A stretch of DNA of 60,779 nucleotides from Prosthecobacter fusiformis. Lineage in GTDB: Bacteria > Verrucomicrobiota > Verrucomicrobiia > Verrucomicrobiales > Verrucomicrobiaceae. The notes beneath the pieces were generated by a model, which was given only the letters and a program-made list of their open reading frames with translations, made no database searches and had not been told where the DNA came from. Below, one piece after another: positions 54,646-60,779 of this stretch (positions within the stretch are counted from its first letter, which is position 1; each line of letters opens with the position of its first letter). The stretch covers positions 1 through 60,779 of the forward strand of contig NZ_SOCA01000016.1 of the NCBI RefSeq assembly GCF_004364345.1, read 5' to 3'. Position numbers and translations under genes: made by a program.

Positions 54646-55606
54646 TTTCCCGCTCCCTCCCGCTCAGAAAAAGATACCCCAGCGTCAGCATCCACATCAT
54701 TCCCCCCACCACATAGCGCACCATCGGTGGAAAAGGATTCGCCGACCAAAACCCCTCGATCACCGCCGCAAACGCCGTCATCAGCGCCGCCCCCGTGATC
54801 AGCACCAGCGCCTTCCTCCCCCCCAGCACCAGCGCCGTCCTCCGGTCATACACCCCCGGCTTCACCAGGGACAGCCCCAGCCGCATCCCCGCCATGCCGG
54901 AGATCACCACCCCCATCAGCTCCGGTGCCGAATGCCCCGCCACAAAGGAATAAAACGTCTCCGGATTGCACGCATGGTGCACATACCCCGTCGCCGCACC
55001 CAGATGCGCCCCATTGAAAACCATGATCACAATGGACCCCACCCCGCCCAGCAGCCCCCCCGCAAAAGTCCGCAGGTCGATCCCCACATTGTTAAAGATA
55101 TAAAAAGCGAACATCCCAAAGTTCGATCCGAACTCCTCCCGCATATAATCCAGCGGCGAGGTATCCTTCCCATACATCATTTCCATCTGGATCATCCCCT
55201 CCGGCCCCAGGATGGACATCGCCCACTCCGGGTCAAACGGCGACCAGATCGCCAGAAACAAAAACGGCAGCCAAAACATCGCCATGCAAAACCAAAACAG
55301 CCCCCGCTCCCGCCGCACCGCCTGGGGAAACTCCGTGAAAACCATCTTCACCATCTTCTCCCCCCCGCCACTCGTCCGCCGCTCGATCGCCCTGTAGCCA
55401 TCAATAGCCAGCGTATTCAGCCGCGCGATCAGGTGCCCCCCATACATCCGGTGCTGGGCCACGCTCAGGTCATGGCACGCCTGGCGGAAAAGCTGCGGCA
55501 GTTCCTCCACCCCCTCATTATTCTTACCCGCCTCCACCTCCGTCAGCAGCCTGTCCAGCCGCTGCCAGCGTTGCTCATTTTCTTTTTCAAATTGGCTCGG
55601 GCTCAT
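54635..55606 (-). CDS. SpoIIM-family (stage II sporulation M-like) membrane protein
   Basis: The 323-aa protein has a soluble helical N-terminus (RLDRLLTEVEAGKNNEGVEE, ~100 residues) and a SpoIIM-type membrane domain with about six helices; NVGIDLRTFAGGLLGGVGSI and GHSAPELMGVVISGMAGM near residues 180 and 225 are the family hallmarks. Non-sporulating bacteria carry it in a conserved MoxR/DUF58/RDD locus of unknown function. It overlaps the downstream gene start by 11 nt and follows the RDD gene by 15 bp. Confidence 0.88.
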   Translation of the reverse strand: MSPSQFEKENEQRWQRLDRLLTEVEAGKNNEGVEELPQLFRQACHDLSVAQHRMYGGHLIARLNTLAIDGYRAIERRTSGGGEKMVKMVFTEFPQAVRRERGLFWFCMAMFWLPFLFLAIWSPFDPEWAMSILGPEGMIQMEMMYGKDTSPLDYMREEFGSNFGMFAFYIFNNVGIDLRTFAGGLLGGVGSIVIMVFNGAHLGAATGYVHHACNPETFYSFVAGHSAPELMGVVISGMAGMRLGLSLVKPGVYDRRTALVLGGRKALVLITGAALMTAFAAVIEGFWSANPFPPMVRYVVGGMMWMLTLGYLFLSGRERENEA

Positions 55607-55621
55607 GATCGCATCCTCCGT

Positions 55622-56344
55622 TTATTCTTGCCCACCCTTCTGGATCCACAGGCCCATCCCGCAGGCCTGCCTCAGGCCCGCGATCCCCGTCTCCCCCGTC
55701 AGCGGCTCCAGCAGATCCGTCAGTTCCGTCTTGCGTGCATCAGACCATTGCGGTGCCCGCTCCAGAAATTGCAGCAGCGCCGCCTGCTCCACACGGGACA
55801 GCGGCACCGGCGGCGGTAGCGGCAGTGCATTCACCGCATGCGTCGCCTTTTTCACCAGCACTGGCTCCGCATACACCACCACCGTATCCGCCACCAGATC
55901 CCCCAGCCGCTGGAAGCGCTGCGTAAACAGGCAGCACGTCAGCCCGAAAAGGTAAAACCCCGGCATAAAATCGATCACCCTTAGCAGATTGCGGATGATG
56001 GATTGCGGCAGCCGCACCGGCGCACCGGACACACTCGCCACCTTCAGCTTCATCATCCGCTGCCCCGGCGTCGCCGCCCGTTTCCCCATCTCGAAAAACA
56101 CATTGTAAAACCACCCCAGCACAAACATGCACAGCAGCAGGATGCCCTGCACCGTCTTATCCCCCAGGCTGGAGGTCAGCACCCCCAGCACAATGATGAT
56201 GGCGATGAGGGTCAGGATAAAAATGATCAGATCCACCAGCCACGCCACACTGCGCGGCCCCGGGCCAGCCACCCGCAGATGGATCTCCACGCCATCAGCG
56301 AGTTCCACAGGTTGGAGAGTATCAGCGGGGGGAAGAGCAGCCAT
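55622..56344 (-). CDS. RDD-family membrane protein
   Basis: The 240-aa product carries an RDD domain: AWLVDLIIFILTLIAIIIVL and GILLLCMFVLGWFYNVFFEM helices, followed by ATPGQRMMKLKVAS and RNLLRVIDFMPGFYLFGLTC, with the conserved Arg-Asp-Asp residues near these segments. The C-terminal ~90 residues are soluble with an Arg/Glu-rich helix (ERAPQWSDARKTELTDLLE). RDD proteins are proposed transporters or ion antiporters; here it is the first gene of the RDD-SpoIIM-DUF4129/4350 block. Confidence 0.88.
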   Translation of the reverse strand: MAALPPADTLQPVELADGVEIHLRVAGPGPRSVAWLVDLIIFILTLIAIIIVLGVLTSSLGDKTVQGILLLCMFVLGWFYNVFFEMGKRAATPGQRMMKLKVASVSGAPVRLPQSIIRNLLRVIDFMPGFYLFGLTCCLFTQRFQRLGDLVADTVVVYAEPVLVKKATHAVNALPLPPPVPLSRVEQAALLQFLERAPQWSDARKTELTDLLEPLTGETGIAGLRQACGMGLWIQKGGQE

Positions 56345-56430
56345 GCAGCGAGAACGCCTACGAATGAAGCCGTATGCACCCCTTTTGACAACCTAAACTC
56401 ACCCCCACCCCAAAATCCCCGTCTCCCCCA

Positions 56431-56483
56431 TCGAGCGCACGCGTCTCGCGTGCAGTCTTGCGCGTCCCGCGCAAGACCGTTCT
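56431..56483. repeat. 53-bp hairpin repeat unit A, copy 2
   Basis: Second copy of unit A, matching copy 1 at most positions; the inner stem reads GTCTTGCGCG-tcc-CGCGCAAGAC, without the T of copies 1 and 3. It lies in a 469-bp gene-free region that also holds unit B, a third unit A and an octamer array. Confidence 0.8.
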
Positions 56484-56508
56484 CAAACCCTCGTCCGCCC
56501 CTCAACCA

Positions 56509-56541
56509 TGGAGCGCCGACGATCCGTCGGCATTCAAAAAC
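56509..56541. repeat. 33-bp hairpin repeat unit B, copy 2
   Basis: GCCGACG-atc-CGTCGGC hairpin followed by ATTCAAAAAC, as in the copy at 51737-51769. It lies between two unit A copies. Confidence 0.75.
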
Positions 56542-56572
56542 CACCTTCCTTCACTCCGCCTCCCGTCCCCCA

Positions 56573-56625
56573 TGGAGCGCACGCGTCTCGCGTGCAGTCT
56601 TGTGCGTCCCGCGCAAGACCGTTCT
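56573..56625. repeat. 53-bp hairpin repeat unit A, copy 3
   Basis: Third copy of unit A. It has the T-variant of the inner stem (GTCTTGTGCG) like copy 1 and the outer arm of copy 2. Same orientation as the other two. No target-site duplication or transposase gene is visible nearby. Confidence 0.8.
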
Positions 56626-56735
56626 GAACCCCCCGTCCGCTTCTCTCAAATCACCTCTCCATCCCCCGCGGCTCCGCCGCCAATCTAATCGACATCCCTC
56701 CAAATTCCCGCCCTCCGACAACACCCCCTCCCAAA

Positions 56736-56770
56736 AATCCTGTCAATCCTGTCAATCTTGTTAATCCTGT
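56736..56770. repeat. AATCCTGT octamer array, copy 2
   Basis: AATCCTGT, AATCCTGT, AATCTTGT, AATCCTGT at 56736, 56745, 56754 and 56763, a regular 9-bp period. It ends 44 bp before the stop of the PH-like gene on the leftward strand. The same arrangement (octamers then hairpin units) exists at the 914-aa gene. Confidence 0.75.
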
Positions 56771-56813
56771 AAAAACAGCGTCCCCCAGTCCCTCCGCTCC
56801 TCCCCCAAAAAAT

Positions 56814-57578
56814 CTACAGCCCTCCTCCCTCCGACCTCCCCGTCCCCCGCTGCAACTGCCTCACCAGCTCCTTCACCGCATGCGCCCCCCGGATATCGCG
56901 AAACTGTACCTCGATCCCCGCATTCGCCGCCGAAGAAAAATCCACCGTGCCCAGGCCCAGCAACCCCTTCAGCCCGCTCTCATACACATCGATGCTGCGG
57001 ATATCACAGATCCTCACCTCCTTCGAGCTCTTCCCCAAAATCCCCCATACCACCTCCACCCGCTCCTCCGTCACCAGATACACCCGCGTCGCCCGCGCCA
57101 CCCACACCGCCACCAGCACCCCCATCCCCAGCATCGCGGAAAGCGGCGCATAATCAGGCTCCACCCTCATCAGCATCCCTGTGGTGATCCACAGCAGCAT
57201 CACCAGAAACAGCGCCTTCCCCGCCCCCAACCACGAAGGGTGGGACCGGTGCAGGATCAGCTCCCCCGCAGGGGTATACACCTCCGGGTCCAGCAGCCCC
57301 TCCTCCTCAGCCTCATCATCACCTGGCAGTTCCTCCTCCACCTCCCCCGGATCATCCGCCCGGATCTCCCGAAACATCGGCCGGTCGATCCTCGCCCCCG
57401 CCCGTGCCCGCGCCTCCCGCATCTCCCCGATCACATCCCCCACCGTATGATCCCGCCCCGTCACCGTATCCGCGCACAGATCCCCCCGCGCCAGCGACCC
57501 CCTCTCCACCAGAAGAAACAAATCCTCCTTAGAAAGCAGCCCCGGAAACGCCGGATGTTCGTGCAAACGATAACGCAT
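56814..57578 (-). CDS. bPH2-type (DUF304) membrane protein with N-terminal GYF-like domain
   Basis: The 254-aa protein has an N-terminal ~55-residue segment that could be a GYF_2-like or related module (LLSKEDLFLLVERGSLARGD), an acidic linker (DDPGEVEEELPGDDEAEEE), a membrane-helix pair (ALFLVMLLWITTGMLM and LSAMLGMGVLVAVWVA), and a bacterial PH domain (RVYLVTEERVEVVWGIL, ICDIRSIDVYESGL). bPH2 domains are usually membrane-linked and of unknown function. It is the last leftward gene before the sufS promoter region. Confidence 0.8.
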   Translation of the reverse strand: MRYRLHEHPAFPGLLSKEDLFLLVERGSLARGDLCADTVTGRDHTVGDVIGEMREARARAGARIDRPMFREIRADDPGEVEEELPGDDEAEEEGLLDPEVYTPAGELILHRSHPSWLGAGKALFLVMLLWITTGMLMRVEPDYAPLSAMLGMGVLVAVWVARATRVYLVTEERVEVVWGILGKSSKEVRICDIRSIDVYESGLKGLLGLGTVDFSSAANAGIEVQFRDIRGAHAVKELVRQLQRGTGRSEGGGL

Positions 57579-58081
57579 GATTGAAAAGCCCCCCAGTCAT
57601 AGAGGAACCCCGCCCCACATGCAAAACACAAAGTACTCCTCCCACCTCAGCCATCAACCTTCAGTGCTTGAGCATGATCGATTTATACCCAGCCCCCAAA
57701 CTCATTTCCCCACTTAGCCCAAGTCCCCCCTGCATCCCCTTGCCACCCCCGGTCACCATGCCCGACATTCAAAGCCAGCCATGTCTCCCCATTCAGCCCG
57801 CCGTCACACCCCCAAACATCCAATAACATCATTTCCCCAGCATTCCCCATCCATCCCCAAAAAATCCCCCCATGGGGAAAATATCCCCATCCACAAAGCG
57901 CTGAGGATCAGACACTTAGCCCCAAAAATCCCCATTTGGGGATTTTTTCATAATCTCCCCATCACCCCACCTGCCAGTCTCCCTGGCACTCACCACCCCA
58001 GATTCCGCACCGTCATGCCGCCCACCACAGCTTGCGCCGCGTATCCACCAGTGATAGGGCACACCTCTCTGAATACTCCCC
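57579..58081. other. C-rich intergenic region
   Basis: A ~500-bp gap between divergent bPH2 and sufS genes. It is rich in CCCC blocks and short GGGG counterparts (for example near 57870-57890 and 57924-57947). No gene or clear promoter is seen. One strong hairpin is listed separately. Confidence 0.5.
57924..57947. terminator. Perfect hairpin with A/T flanks in the C-rich gap
   Basis: AAAAATCCCC (57924-57933), loop ATTT, GGGGATTTTT (57938-57947), T-run continuing to 57948. It is a bidirectional terminator by form, but lies between divergent genes, so it may be an attenuator in the sufS leader. Confidence 0.6.
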
Positions 58082-59296
58082 ATGGACTGGCCACAACTGC
58101 GCGCTGATTTTCCCATCCTCAACCAGGAGGTCCACGGCCACCCGCTCGTGTACTTCGATAACGCCGCCAGCAGCCAAAAGCCGCGTCAGGTCATCGATGC
58201 CCTCGTCCACTACTATCAGCACGACCATGCCAACGTGCATCGTGGCCTCCATGAACTCAGCATGCGCGCCACCGACGCCTTCGAGGCCACCCGCAAAAAA
58301 GTCGCCCGCTTCATCGGCGCAGCTCGCGAGGAAGAAATCATCTACACACGCGGCACCACCGAAGGTATCAACCTCGTCGCCCAGGTCTGGTCAGCCCAAT
58401 ACCTGAAACCAGGAGACATCATCCTGCTCACCGGTATGGAGCATCACAGCAACCTCGTCCCCTGGCAGCTCGCCGCCAAACGCAGCGGCGCCATCCTCCA
58501 GCACATCCCCGTCCTGGAAGACGGCACCCTGGACCTGGACACCGCCGCAACCCTCCTCACAGACCAAGTCAAAGTCTTCGCCTGCGTCCACATCTCCAAC
58601 TCCCTCGGCACCATCAACCCCGTCAAAGACCTCTGCGCCAAAGCACGCGCCCTCGGTGCCATGACCCTCGTAGATGGAGCCCAGGCCGTCGGTCACCTCC
58701 CCGTGAATGTGCAAGACATCGGCTGCGACTTCTACGCCTTCTCCGGCCACAAAATGTGCGCCCCCACTGGCATCGGTGCTCTCTATGGCCGGTATGAACT
58801 CCTGGAAAAAATGGACCCCTGGCACGGCGGTGGAGAAATGATCACCACCGTCACCCTCGATACATCCTCCTACAAAGCCCCCCCCGCCAAATTCGAAGCT
58901 GGTACTCCCAACATCGCCGACGTCATCGGCCTCGGCACCGCCATCGATTACCTCGAATCCATCGGCCTCGAAAATATCCAGGCCCACGGCAACCAGCTCA
59001 CCACCTATGCCTATGACCAGATGCAGGCCCTCCCCGGCATCCGCATCCTCGGCCCCCGCCAGCCCCGCGCCTCCCTCATCGCCTTCGCCCTCGACTGCGC
59101 CCATCCGCACGACCTCGTCGAATTCGCCAATACCTACGGCCTCGCCCTCCGCGGCGGCCACCACTGCACCCAGCCCCTCATGAAACGGTTTAAACTCCCC
59201 GGCACCAGCCGCGCCAGTTTTTACTTTTACAACACCCACGCCGAGGTGGATCAAATGATGAACATCCTCCACCAAGCCGTAAAATTCTTCTCCTGA
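58082..59296 (+). CDS. sufS: Cysteine desulfurase, SufS type
   Basis: SufS removes sulfur from cysteine for Fe-S cluster assembly. The 404-aa protein has PLP-fold features: YFDNAASSQKPRQV at the N-terminus, TRGTTEGINLVA, DGAQAVGHLP, the PLP Lys in SGHKMCAPTG (~residue 225), and the catalytic Cys in RGGHHCTQP (~residue 362). The SGHK-type signature and short Cys loop are group II (SufS). Its stop overlaps the start of sufU by one base (TGATG), so sulfur donor and acceptor are co-translated. Confidence 0.97.
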   Translation: MDWPQLRADFPILNQEVHGHPLVYFDNAASSQKPRQVIDALVHYYQHDHANVHRGLHELSMRATDAFEATRKKVARFIGAAREEEIIYTRGTTEGINLVAQVWSAQYLKPGDIILLTGMEHHSNLVPWQLAAKRSGAILQHIPVLEDGTLDLDTAATLLTDQVKVFACVHISNSLGTINPVKDLCAKARALGAMTLVDGAQAVGHLPVNVQDIGCDFYAFSGHKMCAPTGIGALYGRYELLEKMDPWHGGGEMITTVTLDTSSYKAPPAKFEAGTPNIADVIGLGTAIDYLESIGLENIQAHGNQLTTYAYDQMQALPGIRILGPRQPRASLIAFALDCAHPHDLVEFANTYGLALRGGHHCTQPLMKRFKLPGTSRASFYFYNTHAEVDQMMNILHQAVKFFS

Positions 59297-59739
59297 TGGC
59301 CCTCTCCGACGAACTCCGCGACCTGTATCAGCAAGTGATCCTCGATCACTCCAAAAATCCACGCAACCACGGCCAGCTCACCGGGGACTGCGTCCACGTC
59401 CACGGCGACAACCCCACCTGTGGGGACGAGATCGACATGTGGGTCAAATTCGGCCCCGCAGGCCAGGTGGAAGACATCAAATTCACCGGCCAGGGCTGCG
59501 CCATCAGCCAGGCCAGCGCCTCCATGATGACCGTCAAAATCAAAGGAACCGAAGGCGAAAAAGCCCGGGCCATGCTCGAAGACTTCCGCCACGTCGTCCT
59601 AGGCGATGCCCCCGTCAAAGACGAAGACGCCCTCGGCGAACTCATCCTCCTCGAAGGCGTCCAAAAATTCCCCCAGCGCGTCAAATGCGCCATGCTCGGC
59701 TGGCGTGCCCTGGAGCAGGCCATGGGCGAAAGCAAATAA
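59296..59739 (+). CDS. sufU: SufU-type Fe-S assembly scaffold / sulfur acceptor
   Basis: SufU receives persulfide from SufS. The 147-aa protein has the three conserved cysteines in NPTCGDEI, GQGCAISQAS and RVKCAMLGW, and the zinc-ligand Asp in CGDE. The SufU-specific insertion between the second and third cysteines is present. It overlaps sufS by 1 nt. Other suf genes (sufBCD) do not follow; mutM does, so they must be elsewhere. Confidence 0.95.
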   Translation: MALSDELRDLYQQVILDHSKNPRNHGQLTGDCVHVHGDNPTCGDEIDMWVKFGPAGQVEDIKFTGQGCAISQASASMMTVKIKGTEGEKARAMLEDFRHVVLGDAPVKDEDALGELILLEGVQKFPQRVKCAMLGWRALEQAMGESK

Positions 59740-59801
59740 GCCGTCAGCCCGCGCCTCGCCTAACACTAAGTAGCGAAAATATCGTGGATTGATCCCCGCC
59801 G

Positions 59802-60614
59802 ATGCCCGAGCTGCCCGAAGTCGAAACCACCCTCCGCGGCGTCTCCCCCCATCTGGTCGGTCGGCGCATCCGCGAAGTGATCGTCCGCGAAAGCCGACTG
59901 CGTTGGCCCATCCCGGACACCATCCATGAGCTCGAAGGTTCCCTCATTACCGCAGGCAACCGGCGCGGGAAATACCTCCTCTTCACCAGCGCCAAAGGCA
60001 CCCTCCTGCTGCACCTCGGCATGTCCGGCAGTCTGCGTGTGACGGACCCCGCCACCCCCTGGCGCAAGCACGACCACCTCGCCCTCACCACCGACCGCGA
60101 CATGCAGGTCCGCCTCCATGACCCCCGTCGTTTCGGAGCCGCCCTCTTCATCCATGGCGACCCCTTGTTACATCCCTTGTTAGCCGAACTCGGCCCCGAA
60201 CCCCTTTCTGAAGCCTTCACCGCCGCCCATTTAAAAGCCGCCTGCCGGGGCCGCATCGCCCCCATCAAATCCCTCATAATGGACAGCCATATCGTCGTTG
60301 GCGTCGGCAACATCTACGCCTGCGAAGCCCTCTTCATGGCCGGCATCTCCCCCATGAAAGCCGCCGGAAAAGTCAGCACCCCCCGGCTCTTAAAACTCGT
60401 CCAGGCCATCCGCCAAGTCCTCGCCGCCTCCATCGAAATGGGCGGCACCACCCTGCGCGATTTCCTCAATGAAAAAGGCGAGCCCGGCTACTTCAAACAA
60501 ACCCTCCGCGTTTACGACAGAGAATCCCAACCCTGCCCCACCTGCACCACCCCCATCCAACGCCAAACCCAAAACAACCGCTCCACCTTCCACTGCCCCA
60601 AATGCCAGCGCTGA
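59802..60614 (+). CDS. mutM: Formamidopyrimidine-DNA glycosylase
   Basis: MutM (Fpg) removes 8-oxoguanine and formamidopyrimidines from DNA. The 270-aa protein starts MPELPEVET with catalytic Pro2 and Glu3, has the LHLGMSGSLRV and HDPRRFGA loops, Lys57-equivalent in NRRGKYLLF, the helix-two-turn-helix near VGVGNIYACEALF, and the zinc finger C-terminus (CPTCTTPIQ ... FHCPKCQR) with four cysteines. Full length and intact. It is the last gene before the CRISPR array. Confidence 0.97.
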   Translation: MPELPEVETTLRGVSPHLVGRRIREVIVRESRLRWPIPDTIHELEGSLITAGNRRGKYLLFTSAKGTLLLHLGMSGSLRVTDPATPWRKHDHLALTTDRDMQVRLHDPRRFGAALFIHGDPLLHPLLAELGPEPLSEAFTAAHLKAACRGRIAPIKSLIMDSHIVVGVGNIYACEALFMAGISPMKAAGKVSTPRLLKLVQAIRQVLAASIEMGGTTLRDFLNEKGEPGYFKQTLRVYDRESQPCPTCTTPIQRQTQNNRSTFHCPKCQR

Positions 60615-60670
60615 CAAGCTGAAGCCCGTGCCCCCAAGAGATCCTCTAGAAAGACCAAGTCCCCTATCCC

Positions 60671-60779
60671 CCCTCAACGGAGCCACGCTTTTGAGGACGT
60701 GGAGATGTTGAGCATCTTAGACAACACCATGCGCGTCTCATTGCTTCAACGGGGCCACGCTTTTGAGGGCGTGGAGATC
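60671..60779 (-). CRISPR. Edge of a CRISPR array: two repeats and one spacer
   Basis: Two 37-bp copies (60671-60707 and 60743-60779) start exactly 72 bp apart, separated by a 35-bp unique spacer (60708-60742). The second is intact at the window end: GCTTCAACGG, GCCACGC-ttttgag-GGCGTGG and GAGATC; the first matches at all but five positions. The partial palindrome CCACGC/GCGTGG forms the stem. The complement ends GTTGAAGC, as typical 3' repeat ends do, so the array is probably transcribed leftward and the degenerate left copy is its leader-distal end. It continues beyond the window. No cas gene is in the window; I cannot assign a subtype. Confidence 0.82.

Noticed and set aside
54575..55819. 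414-codon Arg/Pro/His-rich frame opposite the SpoIIM and DUF4129 genes
   Set aside because: Composition typical of antisense shadow in GC-rich DNA; real genes on the minus strand have family motifs.

Overview
The window reads as a moderately GC-rich bacterial chromosome segment, most probably from the Verrucomicrobiota (Prosthecobacter/Verrucomicrobium-like). This is inferred from the gene families: a b558-type succinate dehydrogenase in C-A-B order, a threonyl-tRNA synthetase without TGS domain, PQQ-like and PPC-domain secreted proteins, Tat-like sugar isomerase and amidase, and few Shine-Dalgarno sites. No database search was possible. The left edge falls in the last ~41 nt of a 23S rRNA gene and the right edge falls at the end of a CRISPR repeat, so both edges are repeats of the kind where short-read assemblies break.

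Left third (1-31 kb): rRNA tail with 5S rRNA and terminator; priA; a zinc-ribbon metallopeptidase; a 29-residue lysine-rich micro-gene; a coupled glycosyltransferase/GH130 phosphorylase pair; thrS; a small tyrosine phosphatase; an orphan xylose-type binding protein; gapA; a redoxin; a lipoprotein amidase. Then comes a 1.2 kb gene-poor stretch (16.0-17.2 kb) with dense inverted repeats and a near-consensus leftward promoter. Small secreted proteins follow, then a SLOG-fold gene overlapped tail-to-tail by a 51-residue membrane protein. A two-component locus (degenerate kinase, complete kinase, NarL-type regulator) is bracketed by two nearly identical 16-bp palindromes, with a degenerate L,D-transpeptidase on one side and a zinc alcohol dehydrogenase on the other. 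After a Gfo/Idh/MocA oxidoreductase, the sdhCAB operon is interrupted between sdhA and sdhB by a two-gene module: a 95-aa protein and a nucleotidyltransferase-fold protein.

Middle (31-51 kb): an ArfB-like release factor, a LolD-like ATPase, a PPC-domain protein, a TIM-barrel isomerase, an SPFH protein fused to an excisionase-type helix-turn-helix, an alpha/beta hydrolase, an AddA-type helicase-nuclease without AddB nearby, three ATGA-overlapped genes for secreted coiled-coil proteins (one ending in a nuclease fold that has lost catalytic residues), a PQQ-type propeller, TerC, frr, a left-handed beta-helix acyltransferase and cstA.

Right end (51-60.8 kb): a zinc-ribbon TPM protein, then a leftward membrane gene block (RDD, SpoIIM, DUF4129-DUF4350 fusion) that resembles the MoxR/DUF58 locus but lacks MoxR and DUF58. 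Composite repeats (53-bp hairpin units, 33-bp hairpin units and AATCCTGT arrays) lie just downstream of the stop codons of two leftward genes. sufS-sufU and mutM follow, and then a CRISPR array begins.

Best candidates for something undescribed are the sdh-embedded two-gene module, the palindrome-bracketed two-component locus with its pseudokinase, the 16.8-17.1 kb putative structured RNA, and the three-gene secreted coiled-coil operon.
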